IMG/VR virus record: IMGVR_UViG_3300032333_000158
Span: 1-20,255 of that record
Source: a virus
Strand: one strand, 5' to 3'
Length of the DNA stretch: 20,255 nucleotides
The notes beneath the pieces were generated by a model. It saw only the letters and a program-made list of their open reading frames with translations. It was not told the DNA's origin and made no database searches. Position 1 is the first letter of the stretch. Each line of letters opens with the position of its first letter. Shown here one piece after another: positions 1-6,960 of this stretch. Made by a program: the position numbers and the translations under genes.

Positions 1-45
1 AGCGTTATTTTGCGGATCCAGTTGTACATTTAAGTCATTGATTTT

Positions 46-52
46 AAAGGAG
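46..52 (+). promoter_or_regulatory. Shine-Dalgarno site that fixes the terS start
   Basis: AAAGGAG lies 6 nt before the ATG at 59. It selects that ATG over the in-frame TTG at 38, which sits upstream of the site and has no ribosome binding sequence of its own. Confidence 0.7.
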
Positions 53-58
53 ATTTCC

Positions 59-484
59 ATGTCAAACCCAAGAAAGTTAGATGCACTAAAAAAACTCGAA
101 GGAACACTCAAGAAAAGCAGGGAGGTCGAGTCAATACCGCTGCCAACTGTTGCAGCACTTCCGCAGCCGCCAGAGTGGCTTAGAAACCGCCACGCAATCA
201 CAGAGTGGTATAGACTCACGCCGATTTTGTTCCGCGTTGGTGTGTTAACAGAGGCGGGAATCCCTGCATTAGCTGTGCTATGTGCAGTCCACGGCAGTAT
301 AGTTTCCGCGTTTGATGGTGGAGAAGTTCCAAGCGCAGCAGAACTTGCGCAATACAGAAACTTGATTAATGATTTCGGCCTGACGCCAGTAGCACAAACA
401 AAAGTAAAAGCTCCAAAAGACCCGGGGGAGGGTGCAAATAATGTCTTCACAAATCACTCACGACTTCGTGAGCGTAGCAATTGA
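59..484 (+). CDS. terS: Terminase small subunit, P27-like
   Basis: Probable small terminase, the DNA-recognition subunit that passes the packaging substrate to the large terminase. The protein is 141 residues from the ATG at 59, preceded by AAAGGAG at 46-52. It opens with a basic stretch (SNPRKLDALKKLEGTLKKSRE), followed by a proline-rich P..LPQPPEWL segment and a helical middle with EWYRLTPIL and LAQYRNLINDFGLTP. This layout is typical of the phage P27 terminase small subunit family. The gene overlaps the start of the large terminase by 44 nt, the usual terS-terL arrangement. The family call rests on the overall pattern and on position; there is no single catalytic motif to confirm it. Confidence 0.85.
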   Translation: MSNPRKLDALKKLEGTLKKSREVESIPLPTVAALPQPPEWLRNRHAITEWYRLTPILFRVGVLTEAGIPALAVLCAVHGSIVSAFDGGEVPSAAELAQYRNLINDFGLTPVAQTKVKAPKDPGEGANNVFTNHSRLRERSN

Positions 485-2132
485 TTATGCAAAAAGTAAT
501 TTGCTAGACGAAAACAAAAGAGTTGGTAAGTGGATAAAGCTAGCAAGCAAAAGGTTTTTGGATGATTTAGAAAAATGCAAGAACAAAGAGGTTGATTATT
601 TTTTTAGCGAAGATCATGCGAATGATGTTTGTTATTTTGCATCTAACTTGCCGCACGCGGAGGGTAATTGGAGCACGCGAAATATCGTGCTCCATGAGTC
701 GCACATTTTTTTCTTAGTTCAACTGTTTGGATTTAGAAAACATGATTTAACCAGACGCTTCACAACAGCACTATTTGCGGTCGCTAGAAAGAACGCGAAG
801 AGCACGCTGGCTGCAATAATTTTGCTTTACTGCATGACGAGCGAAGGAGAGAATAGCCCGCAGGTTATTACAGCAGCAACGACGGGACAGCAAGCGCGTA
901 TCATATTTAACATTGCAAAACGTATGGTTGATATGACGCCCGATTTTAAATCGGCTTTCTCAGTTAAGACATTCGCTAACTCTATCGTGTGTTATCAAAA
1001 CGCAGGATCATTTAAGCCGATCAACTCTAAAGCAAGTACGCAGGACGGATTGAACCCAAGCTGTGTTGGCATCGATGAGATACACGCGCACAAAGATCAT
1101 TCGTTGATTAACGTTTTGAAGTCAGCGGCGGGGGCGAGAAACAATCCTCTGTTTTTATATACAACAACAGAGGGCTATGACAGCCCAGGGCCGTGGGGCG
1201 AGATGCGGAAGTTTGCAAAACAATTGCTAGAAGATACGGTGCAAGCTGAGCATTACTTAGTTTTGTACTATGCGATTGACGAAGAAGACAGCGAGTTTGA
1301 CGAAACCGCATGGGTCAAAGCTAATCCGCTGTCAGACGTTAACCCGCTTTTAATTAAAGAGATTGCGAAAGAGTCGCTCGAAGCAAAACAAATGCCTGGC
1401 AAGCGTGCGGAATTTTTAATCAAGCGTTGCAATAGACCGTCGTCGTCAGATAAATCAGAGATTGATTTGCAGAAATGGAACCAATGCGAAGGGGAAGTTA
1501 ATTTAGATTTTCTAAAAAATCATAGGTGCTATGGTGCGCTCGATCTATCTAGCACTCGTGATATGTCATCGTTCAGCTTGCTATGGTTAGTTGACGGAAA
1601 ATTTTATACAAAAGTTTGGTACTGGGTACCATCACATCAAGTTTGGCAAAGGACAGAACGCGGCTCGATAACATACGAAGCATGGGTAAATGCAGGTTTG
1701 ATTAAGCAGTTACCGGGAGAAATTATTAACTCAGAATATATTAAAAATGACTTACTCGATTTGATTAAATCATATAAAATACAAGCAATTGCTTTCGACC
1801 CGTGGAATGCGAACGACATTATAAATCACATGATAGATGCCGGAATAAATATGATTCAGTACATACAAGGTGGCAAGTCATATGCACCGGCATTCAATGC
1901 GCTTGAGAAGAGCTACTTATCAAAGTCATTAGTACACGATGGCAACCCCGTGCTTGCGTGGAATGCAAGCAACTTAATTGCTAGGGTTGACGCAAACATG
2001 AATCGTGCACCGGATCGTAAGCGAAGCACGGACAAGATCGACGGCATAGTATGTTTGCTTATGTGCTTCGGGCTTTGGGTTAGTAACGAACACACGTCTA
2101 TCTACGAGACAGAGGAATTATTAGTCTTATGA
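441..2132 (+). CDS. terL: Terminase large subunit
   Basis: ATPase-nuclease motor that pumps DNA into the prohead and cuts the concatemer. The protein is 563 residues from the ATG at 441, which has GGGGGAGG about 9 nt upstream. A GTG at 432 is in frame but overlaps that site. The ATPase half shows a Walker A variant ARKNAKST (residues about 115-122) and a Walker B strand CVGIDEIHAH (about 208-217) whose D-E pair fits Mg2+ binding and catalysis. The nuclease half carries the expected spaced acidic residues: ALDLSST (D near 368), AFDPWN (D near 453) and KIDGIV (D near 534). Length and motifs match the HK97/P27-type Terminase_1 family. The stop overlaps the portal start (ATGA). Confidence 0.95.
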   Translation: MSSQITHDFVSVAIDYAKSNLLDENKRVGKWIKLASKRFLDDLEKCKNKEVDYFFSEDHANDVCYFASNLPHAEGNWSTRNIVLHESHIFFLVQLFGFRKHDLTRRFTTALFAVARKNAKSTLAAIILLYCMTSEGENSPQVITAATTGQQARIIFNIAKRMVDMTPDFKSAFSVKTFANSIVCYQNAGSFKPINSKASTQDGLNPSCVGIDEIHAHKDHSLINVLKSAAGARNNPLFLYTTTEGYDSPGPWGEMRKFAKQLLEDTVQAEHYLVLYYAIDEEDSEFDETAWVKANPLSDVNPLLIKEIAKESLEAKQMPGKRAEFLIKRCNRPSSSDKSEIDLQKWNQCEGEVNLDFLKNHRCYGALDLSSTRDMSSFSLLWLVDGKFYTKVWYWVPSHQVWQRTERGSITYEAWVNAGLIKQLPGEIINSEYIKNDLLDLIKSYKIQAIAFDPWNANDIINHMIDAGINMIQYIQGGKSYAPAFNALEKSYLSKSLVHDGNPVLAWNASNLIARVDANMNRAPDRKRSTDKIDGIVCLLMCFGLWVSNEHTSIYETEELLVL

Positions 2133-3394
2133 AAATCATGGATAGAATTTTTGGGAGAAACGAAGCCAGAGAGCCGGAGACTAGAAGTCTAGAAAATCCA
2201 TCTGTTGACACAGTGCGTTCGCTTGTTGGAGACATTGGATACGGCAACAACAATTCAATAAGAGTTAATCAAAATAACGCGCTCACTTCTTCGGTTGTGT
2301 ATACCTGCATTCGAGTGCTAGCCGAGGAATTTGCAGCGCTACCGTTCAATGTTTACAAAAGAATTGATGGCGGTGGAAAGATTGTTGATAGAACGCATAA
2401 GCTTTATAAGACGTTGCATATATCGCCGAACATTTATTCGACAAGTTATGTTTTCCGTGAGTTGATGATTGTTCAATCTTGCATATTTAATAAAGCTGTC
2501 GCGTTGATTTATCGAGACGGGTCTAGAACTTCTCTGATTAATATCCATCCCGAGTTAGTAAAGATTGAATACATCGATGGGCAGAAAAAGTTTTTGATAA
2601 AAAACCAAAGCGCAGGTTATGACGTATTCGATGACAGCGAAATAATTTATATACCTGGGCTATCTCTCGACGGTAATAAGACTATCTCACCAGTTTTAGA
2701 GGCCGGGCGCAAAGCGATATCTCTCGCTTTGGAAACGCAGGAATATACAAGCACGTTCTTCTCGAATGGGGCGCGTCCAAGCGGTTTGCTTACAACTAAG
2801 ACACCTCTTAGCGCCGAAGGTAGATTGCGTATTAAGGAAGCATGGGAGAAAGCGCAGGGCGGCTTAAGCAATACTTATAAAACCGCAGTACTCGATAGCG
2901 AGTTAAGCTATCAATCATTAAGCACTGATGCGGATAAGTCACAGCTAATTGAAACCAGAAGGTTTCAGGTTGAGGACATTTGCCGGTTCTTTCGAATCCC
3001 TCCGGTGTTTGCTGGCGACTATAGCCGCTCAACTTATGCGAACGTTGAGCAGCAAGATTTGCACTTTTCTAAACATTGCATACTTCCGCTTACTGTCAAG
3101 TTCGAACAAGAATTTAATAGAAAATTATTTAACGATGACGAAGAATCTTTTTGCGAATTTAACTTAGACGGTTTGCAGCGCGGGGATTTTGAAACAAGAA
3201 TAAATGGCTTTGCGCGTGGCATACAAACTTCTATATTTACGCCGAACGAAGTTCGCTCAATGATGAACATGCCGCCAATGGAAGGCGGAGATAAGCTTTA
3301 CATTCAAGGCGCAACTGTTGAACTTACAGATACAACAAAACAACAAGATAATCCAAATGGCGGAGTAAGCGCAGATGAGCAACAAAATAGCTAG
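2129..3394 (+). CDS. Portal protein, HK97 family
   Basis: Forms the dodecameric ring at one head vertex through which DNA enters and leaves, and to which the connector and tail attach. The protein is 421 residues, normal for this family. Family-like segments are SSVVYTCIRVLAEEFAALPF (residues about 54-73), RDGSRTSLINIHPELVKIEY, SPVLEAGRKAISLALETQEY, FFSNGARPSGLL, and FRIPPVFAGDYSRSTYANVE with QQDLHF after it; the last set is very characteristic of HK97-type portals. The ATG at 2129 overlaps the terL stop by 4 nt. A second in-frame ATG at 2138 (MDRIFGR) is possible, and neither start has a strong Shine-Dalgarno. The 3' end overlaps the protease gene by 20 nt. Confidence 0.95.
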   Translation: MKIMDRIFGRNEAREPETRSLENPSVDTVRSLVGDIGYGNNNSIRVNQNNALTSSVVYTCIRVLAEEFAALPFNVYKRIDGGGKIVDRTHKLYKTLHISPNIYSTSYVFRELMIVQSCIFNKAVALIYRDGSRTSLINIHPELVKIEYIDGQKKFLIKNQSAGYDVFDDSEIIYIPGLSLDGNKTISPVLEAGRKAISLALETQEYTSTFFSNGARPSGLLTTKTPLSAEGRLRIKEAWEKAQGGLSNTYKTAVLDSELSYQSLSTDADKSQLIETRRFQVEDICRFFRIPPVFAGDYSRSTYANVEQQDLHFSKHCILPLTVKFEQEFNRKLFNDDEESFCEFNLDGLQRGDFETRINGFARGIQTSIFTPNEVRSMMNMPPMEGGDKLYIQGATVELTDTTKQQDNPNGGVSADEQQNS

Positions 3395-4010
3395 TGATTT
3401 AGAGCGTAGGTTTTTTTGCGCTGAAGATTTGGCGATAGAAACAAGAGAGGCTGACAGCAATAAAACTGTATTGCGCGGCCATGCCGCTGTATTCAATCAA
3501 CTGTCTGTTGACCTTGGAGGCTTCCGCGAACAAATTGCGCCGGGAGCTTTTCTAGATGCTATCAATCAAGATGACATTCGCGCACTATTCAATCATGACC
3601 CTAACATGATTCTCGGCCGCAAGCAGTCCGGCACATTAAGATTGCAGGAAGACTCTCATGGCCTGCTGGTTGAGCTAGACATCCCTGATACAAATGCAGG
3701 ACGCGATTTGATTACCAGTATTAAACGCGGTGACGTTAATCAAATGTCCTTCGGCTTTAGAGTCAAGCCAGGCGGTCAGGACTGGGCGAAGGATGAAGAA
3801 GGAAGGATGATAAGAACGCTTAAGAAAGTTGGTTTGTTGGATGTATCGCCAGTTACTTTTCCAGCTTATCCGCAAACTGACATTGCTGTACGTGAGATGA
3901 GAAGTTACTTAGATGCAATTAATCAAACTAATGTAGAAGACACACATAAAAATAAAAATAAAATGCTCTTAAAGCTGAAGCTTGCGGGGCGTGTTTTGTC
4001 CACGGTCTAA
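3375..4010 (+). CDS. Prohead protease, HK97 family (U35/S78)
   Basis: Maturation serine protease that digests the scaffold part of the capsid protein inside the prohead. The protein is 211 residues, starting at an ATG with GGAG 9 nt upstream inside the portal gene. Family motifs are VLRGHAAVFNQLS (about 32-44), REQIAPGAFLDAI (about 51-63), FNHDPNMILGR with the putative catalytic His at 74, and VNQMSFGFRV with the putative nucleophile Ser at 125. VGLLDVSPVTFPAYPQT is also typical. The last about 25 residues (lysine/asparagine-rich, then LLKLKLAG) lie beyond the conserved fold, and their DNA is A-rich. The stop codon lies in the loop of a terminator-like hairpin. Confidence 0.93.
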   Translation: MSNKIASDLERRFFCAEDLAIETREADSNKTVLRGHAAVFNQLSVDLGGFREQIAPGAFLDAINQDDIRALFNHDPNMILGRKQSGTLRLQEDSHGLLVELDIPDTNAGRDLITSIKRGDVNQMSFGFRVKPGGQDWAKDEEGRMIRTLKKVGLLDVSPVTFPAYPQTDIAVREMRSYLDAINQTNVEDTHKNKNKMLLKLKLAGRVLSTV

Positions 4011-4025
4011 ATGATCGTGTTTTTT
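4001..4025 (+). terminator. Terminator-like hairpin before the capsid gene
   Basis: CACGGTC (4001-4007) can pair with GATCGTG (4013-4019), giving seven base pairs including one G-U, around a TAAAT loop, followed directly by six T (4020-4025). The protease stop codon TAA is in the loop. This has the form of an intrinsic terminator but the stem is short, so it is probably leaky. It could instead be an mRNA end or processing structure that isolates the capsid message. Confidence 0.5.
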
Positions 4026-4044
4026 AGTCAGAAGGAAAATAAAA

Positions 4045-5316
4045 ATGAATAACAGCAACATTAAAAAACTGCAGGACGAGCACGCACGCCTTGTAACAGA
4101 AGCGCGTAGTTTGCTCGAGGGTGATGTATCAAAAGAAAACGAAGAGCGTTTTGATAAGTTGATGGCTGATGCTGATGGCATCGAAGCTCGGGTTAAGCGT
4201 GAGCAACGAGCAGAAGCAGCAGAAAAAGCGATGGTCGGCAAGATTCATCAAGCTGCTGAGAAGAAAGGCATTACTCGTTCAGAAGCAGAAGGGCGAGAAG
4301 TTGAGTATAGAGATGCGTTTAGGAACTGGGCTAAGTTCGGCGAAGCTGGATTAAATGACGAATCACGAAGCATTCTTTCCTCACGTCAAGTAAATATTGA
4401 TGGTTCTGAGTTACGTGCGCAGTCAGTATCGGGCGGTTCGCCTGTTGGCATTTACGGCGGTTACACTGTGCCACCCGAAATGGTTATGAACATCGAGGAA
4501 GCATTAAAGTCATATAGTGGCGTGATGCAAATCGCTGATGAGTTCACGACTACAAGCGGTGTTGATTTGCCATGGCCGAACACCAATGACACATCGAACA
4601 AAGGTGCGATCCTCGGTGAAAATCAGCCAGTCGATGAACAAGACATTACGTTCTCGACAACCACATTCAAATCATTTTTGTACTACTCGAAATTGATTCG
4701 ATGCAGTTATCAATTGTTGCAAGATTCGGGATTCAATTTAGAAGATCACATTACACGTGTTGCTGCTGAGCGAATCGGCCGCAAACTAAATGAAGACTTC
4801 ACCACCGGCGTTGGTGTAACCACACCGCTTGGCGTCGTTAGTGGCTCTACGCTTGGCTATACGGGATTAACTCAACTCTCTATAACTTATGATGCGCTAG
4901 TACAACTAGAACACTCTGTAGACCCAGCTTATCGCTCAAGCCCAAAAGCTGCCTGGATGTTTAATGATCAAACATTAAAAGCTCTTCGCTTGATGAAAGA
5001 CTCAACAGGCCGTCCCCTTATCTGGGGACAAGACGGAAACTTAGGGCAAGGCGCTGTACCTTCGCTTTTTGGTAAGCCTTATTATATCAATCAAGATATG
5101 GCTTCACTTGGCGCAGCAAGCAAAAGCGTTTTGTTTGGTGATTTCAGTAAGTACAAAATCCGCAAGGCTCGCGAGTATGTAATGGTTCGCCTCAATGAGC
5201 GTTACGCAGACCGCTTGCAAGTTGGTTGGTTTATGTATTGCCGATTTGATGGACGTTTAATCGATGCCGGTACGCATCCATTAAAGTACTTACAACAAGC
5301 AGCATCTTCGCCTTAA
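4045..5316 (+). CDS. Major capsid protein, HK97 fold
   Basis: Main shell protein, 423 residues, starting at an ATG with AGAAGGAAA upstream. Residues about 5-75 are charged and strongly helical (EHARLVTEARSLLEG, ERFDKLMADADGIEARVKRE), which fits the scaffold-like delta domain removed by the upstream protease. The shell domain appears to begin around 125-135, near SVSGGSPVG; I infer cleavage there but cannot see the exact site. Family signatures are GGYTVPPEMVMNIEEAL, AILGENQPVDEQDITFS, YYSKLIRCSYQLLQDS, AAERIGRKLNEDFTTG, AAWMFNDQTLKALRLMKD, GKPYYINQDMASLG and LFGDFSKYKIRKAREYVMVR. The gene is flanked by terminator-like hairpins on both sides, unlike its densely overlapping neighbours. Confidence 0.96.
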   Translation: MNNSNIKKLQDEHARLVTEARSLLEGDVSKENEERFDKLMADADGIEARVKREQRAEAAEKAMVGKIHQAAEKKGITRSEAEGREVEYRDAFRNWAKFGEAGLNDESRSILSSRQVNIDGSELRAQSVSGGSPVGIYGGYTVPPEMVMNIEEALKSYSGVMQIADEFTTTSGVDLPWPNTNDTSNKGAILGENQPVDEQDITFSTTTFKSFLYYSKLIRCSYQLLQDSGFNLEDHITRVAAERIGRKLNEDFTTGVGVTTPLGVVSGSTLGYTGLTQLSITYDALVQLEHSVDPAYRSSPKAAWMFNDQTLKALRLMKDSTGRPLIWGQDGNLGQGAVPSLFGKPYYINQDMASLGAASKSVLFGDFSKYKIRKAREYVMVRLNERYADRLQVGWFMYCRFDGRLIDAGTHPLKYLQQAASSP

Positions 5317-5337
5317 TCTGTTTAATGTTTCAATACT

Positions 5338-5367
5338 CAACCCCGCGCAATGCGGGGTTGTTTATTT
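5338..5367 (+). terminator. Intrinsic terminator after the capsid gene
   Basis: CAACCCCGC (5338-5346) pairs perfectly with GCGGGGTTG (5352-5360) around a GCAAT loop and is followed by TTTATTT. The nine-base-pair GC-rich stem and U-rich tail make this the clearest terminator in the window. It lies 22 nt after the capsid stop and before the small gene at 5381, so it should lower transcription of the inserted cassette relative to the capsid gene unless it is antiterminated. Confidence 0.8.
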
Positions 5368-5380
5368 AGGAGTTTTAAAA

Positions 5381-5623
5381 ATGAAAATACTAAGATTTAC
5401 TGAATCAGTAGCGGGCTTAGATTTTAGCTACAACATCGGGCAGGTCGCTTTAGTCAAAGATTCTTTAGCCAAAGATTTCTTGCGCGGCAAATGTGCAATT
5501 CAGGTTGAGCAAGACGGAGAGGTAGAAGAAGCAACAACAAATAGTTTGCCCGGCTCTGAGGTGTCGGCTTTAGTAAATACGAAAAGTAAGCGTAGATATA
5601 CTAAAAAAACCTTGGCGCAATGA
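5381..5623 (+). CDS. Small head-region protein, first copy (upstream part of a possible frameshift fusion)
   Basis: Protein of 80 residues with a clear TAGGAG 8 nt before its ATG. I do not recognise a named family. It begins MKILRFTESVAGLDFSYNIG, then a segment ending KDSLAKDFLRGKCAIQVEQ, and then an acidic to basic linker ending SKRRYTKKTLAQ. It resembles the protein at 6221 (same MKI start, a G...V....A.D..R...A pattern, same length), so the two are probably paralogues. Small proteins of this type are commonly encoded just after the capsid gene. Five codons before its stop it crosses a run of seven A (5603-5609), where another frame carrying a GT42-like domain begins. It may therefore exist both alone and as the N-terminus of a fusion of about 280 residues. 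Confidence 0.75.
   Translation: MKILRFTESVAGLDFSYNIGQVALVKDSLAKDFLRGKCAIQVEQDGEVEEATTNSLPGSEVSALVNTKSKRRYTKKTLAQ
5603..5609 (+). promoter_or_regulatory. Candidate slippage site (A7) joining 5381 to the GT42-like frame
   Basis: The sequence reads ACT AAA AAA ACC in the frame of the upstream gene. A +1 shift of Lys-tRNA from 5606-5608 to 5607-5609 keeps perfect AAA pairing and continues CCT TGG CGC into the enzyme frame; a -2 shift would give one more Lys. Equivalently, six or nine A in the DNA or mRNA would fuse the frames. No stimulatory structure was identified. This is inferred from frame geometry and the position of conserved motifs. Confidence 0.45.
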
Positions 5624-5654
5624 TATCGTTTGTTGCATCGCTACCGGCCCATCT

Positions 5655-6224
5655 TTGACCGTTGAAGATGTTGAGTACGTTAAAAACAAATGCAAGATAG
5701 TTGCAGTAAATAACGCTTACAAAATAGCGCCGTTTGCCGATGCGCTGGTGGCTTTAGATACGGACTGGTGGGCTACGAATTGGAAAGACGAAGAGCTAAG
5801 AAATTTTAAAGGTTTAAAGTTTGCAACTGACCCTGATGTGCGTGACAGATTTGGCGCGCACTGGGTGCATGGCGTGATAAGGAATGGTTTATCGACTGAC
5901 TGGGATAATGTAGCCGTGGGCGCCGACTCAGGTTACTATGCGCTTGCAATAGCTGTGCTTATGGGGAGCACAAAAATAATCATGCTGGGCTATGACATGG
6001 GACATGCAAGTGACGGTAAAACTCATTTCTTTGGCGATCATCCTAGCAACTTACGTAACTGTAGTCCGTATGACTTATTTATTGAAAGGTATGAAACGAT
6101 ACCTACTTGGTGCGGTGAAAACGGTGTGCAGATTTTTAACAGCACGAGGCAAACAAGATTAAATTGTTTTAATCGTGCAAACGTTAGAGATGCTTATTCA
6201 AATTTAATAGGTAACTTCAAATGA
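5655..6224 (+). CDS. GT42/DUF115-like glycosyltransferase domain, first copy
   Basis: The part downstream of the first possible start (TTG at 5655) is 189 residues, but the true coding frame is open from 5577. Upstream codons read KKPWRNDIVCCIATGPSL, and ATGPSL is the nucleotide-sugar-binding loop expected at the N-terminus of GT42 sialyltransferase-like and DUF115/MptE-like proteins. Residues counted from the TTG show KIVAVNNAYKIAPFADALVALDTDWW (14-39, given in pieces: VNNAY, ALDTDWW), then DSGYYALAIAVLMGSTKIIM (91-110) and LGYDMG, matching the SG..A..IA...G...I.L.G.D pattern of GT42 enzymes, and HFFGDHP. The TTG has no Shine-Dalgarno and would cut off GPSL, so a fusion to the 5381 protein is more likely. 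The donor and acceptor sugars are unknown. Confidence 0.72.
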   Translation: MTVEDVEYVKNKCKIVAVNNAYKIAPFADALVALDTDWWATNWKDEELRNFKGLKFATDPDVRDRFGAHWVHGVIRNGLSTDWDNVAVGADSGYYALAIAVLMGSTKIIMLGYDMGHASDGKTHFFGDHPSNLRNCSPYDLFIERYETIPTWCGENGVQIFNSTRQTRLNCFNRANVRDAYSNLIGNFK

Positions 6225-6478
6225 AAATAAAAATCATTCGTGATTTCGTAAGCGCTGAGACTGGCGGTAGAAATATTAAAGCGGGCGAAACTTTAGAAGT
6301 CAGCAACGATTATGCAAATGATCTTGTTAGATTCGGCATTGCCGTTGTGTTTAAGCAAGAAAAAAAAACGGCAGAAGTAAAGCCAGAGTTCTTGGCAAGT
6401 GGGAAAAAGCCGCGATCATCGGCACGGGGCACAGTGCGAAAAATGCTAGGACTGAAGAGCTTAGAAGAGAAGGAATAA
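6221..6478 (+). CDS. Small head-region protein, second copy (upstream part of a possible frameshift fusion)
   Basis: Protein of 85 residues; its ATG overlaps the previous stop (ATGA). The first about 47 residues (MKIKIIRDFVSAETG, NIKAGETLEVSNDYANDLVR, FGIAVVFKQ) look like a compact beta-rich domain and resemble the start of the protein at 5381. At codons 47-49 the gene runs through nine A (6360-6368). Beyond this the zero frame continues for 36 basic, low-complexity residues, while the -1 frame carries the conserved start of a GT42-like domain. The tail after the A run may therefore only be what is made when no frameshift occurs. I cannot name a family. A role as a head-associated or carrier domain is inferred from position only. 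Confidence 0.72.
   Translation: MKIKIIRDFVSAETGGRNIKAGETLEVSNDYANDLVRFGIAVVFKQEKKTAEVKPEFLASGKKPRSSARGTVRKMLGLKSLEEKE
6361..6367 (+). promoter_or_regulatory. Candidate -1 frameshift site A_AAA_AAA (within A9)
   Basis: In the frame of the 6221 gene the codons are GAA AAA AAA ACG. The heptamer A_AAA_AAA fits the X_XXY_YYZ rule for -1 slippage, and a -1 shift continues AAC GGC AGA straight into the enzyme frame that encodes IIGTGHSA. The full A run is 6360-6368, so transcriptional slippage to ten A would do the same. A weak stem GCCAG/TTGGC (6382-6386 with 6392-6396) lies about 14 nt downstream. This is inferred from frame geometry. Confidence 0.55.
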
Positions 6479-6507
6479 AAATAGTTTGCGTTAATGATGC
6501 TGTTAAT

Positions 6508-6960
6508 TTGTTTGATAGCTATGATTTGCACTATGCCGCTGATTTAGAATATTGGGTTAAATATTTCAGCGTACACAACATTGATAATTTAAGTAAGCGC
6601 TGGACTTGCAACGATATAGCCGCACACGTGTATGGCATTAATCATGTTTCTGTTGTTCAGCAAGATGTATTCTCAAAACAAAATAATTGTGTTTCGTCAG
6701 GCGGTAATAGTGCGTTCCAAGCTTTTAATCTGTGTTTACATTTCGGCGTAAAAGATTTTTATTTGTTTGGCTTAGATATGGGTGGCGGTCATTTTTTTGG
6801 TGAGCGCTCAGGTGATTTTAAATCAGCGAATAAAACAGATTACGAAAGATGGGCCATTAATTTCAATTTTGCAATCGAGCAATATCAAGAAGAATTAAAA
6901 GTATATAACTGTTCTGCGCCATCATTACTCAGGGGGATGAAGTGCGAGCGTTTTGTTTAA
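6508..6960 (+). CDS. GT42/DUF115-like glycosyltransferase domain, second copy
   Basis: The first possible start (TTG 6508) gives 150 residues, but the frame is open from 6355, and the upstream codons encode GKWEKAAIIGTGHSA and then GIKIVCVNDAV, the conserved N-terminal half of the fold. No ATG, GTG or TTG exists in that extension and the TTG has no Shine-Dalgarno. Downstream are YAADLEYW (residues about 9-16), SSGGNSAFQAFNLCLHFGVK (about 63-82), DFYLFGLDMGGGHFFGE, and a C-terminal VYNCSAPSLLRGM. The SG..A...A...G.K..YLFG.DM core and the late N.S...L element match GT42 sialyltransferase-like proteins and mirror the copy at 5655. It is probably made as a fusion of about 246 residues with the 6221 protein. 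Substrates cannot be inferred. Confidence 0.72.
   Translation: MFDSYDLHYAADLEYWVKYFSVHNIDNLSKRWTCNDIAAHVYGINHVSVVQQDVFSKQNNCVSSGGNSAFQAFNLCLHFGVKDFYLFGLDMGGGHFFGERSGDFKSANKTDYERWAINFNFAIEQYQEELKVYNCSAPSLLRGMKCERFV

Noticed and set aside
1-41. A short open stretch ending at TGA 39-41 (RYFADPVVHLSH), possibly the C-terminus of an upstream gene
   Set aside because: Only twelve codons are visible, and another frame ends at TAA 31-33. No family can be assigned, so it is not listed as a gene.
38-58. TTG at 38 as the start of the small terminase
   Set aside because: The Shine-Dalgarno AAAGGAG lies after this TTG and six bases before ATG 59, so ATG 59 is the better start.
1108-1311. Minus-strand open frames throughout, for example 1108-1311, 15712-16116 and 17770-18147
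   Set aside because: They lie wholly inside strongly supported + strand genes, have low-complexity serine/leucine-rich translations, no ribosome binding sites and no recognisable domains.
5620-5658. ATG at 5620 overlapping the stop of the small gene, as a re-initiation start for the GT42-like domain
   Set aside because: It is in a different frame and reaches a stop after about a dozen codons (TGA at 5656-5658).
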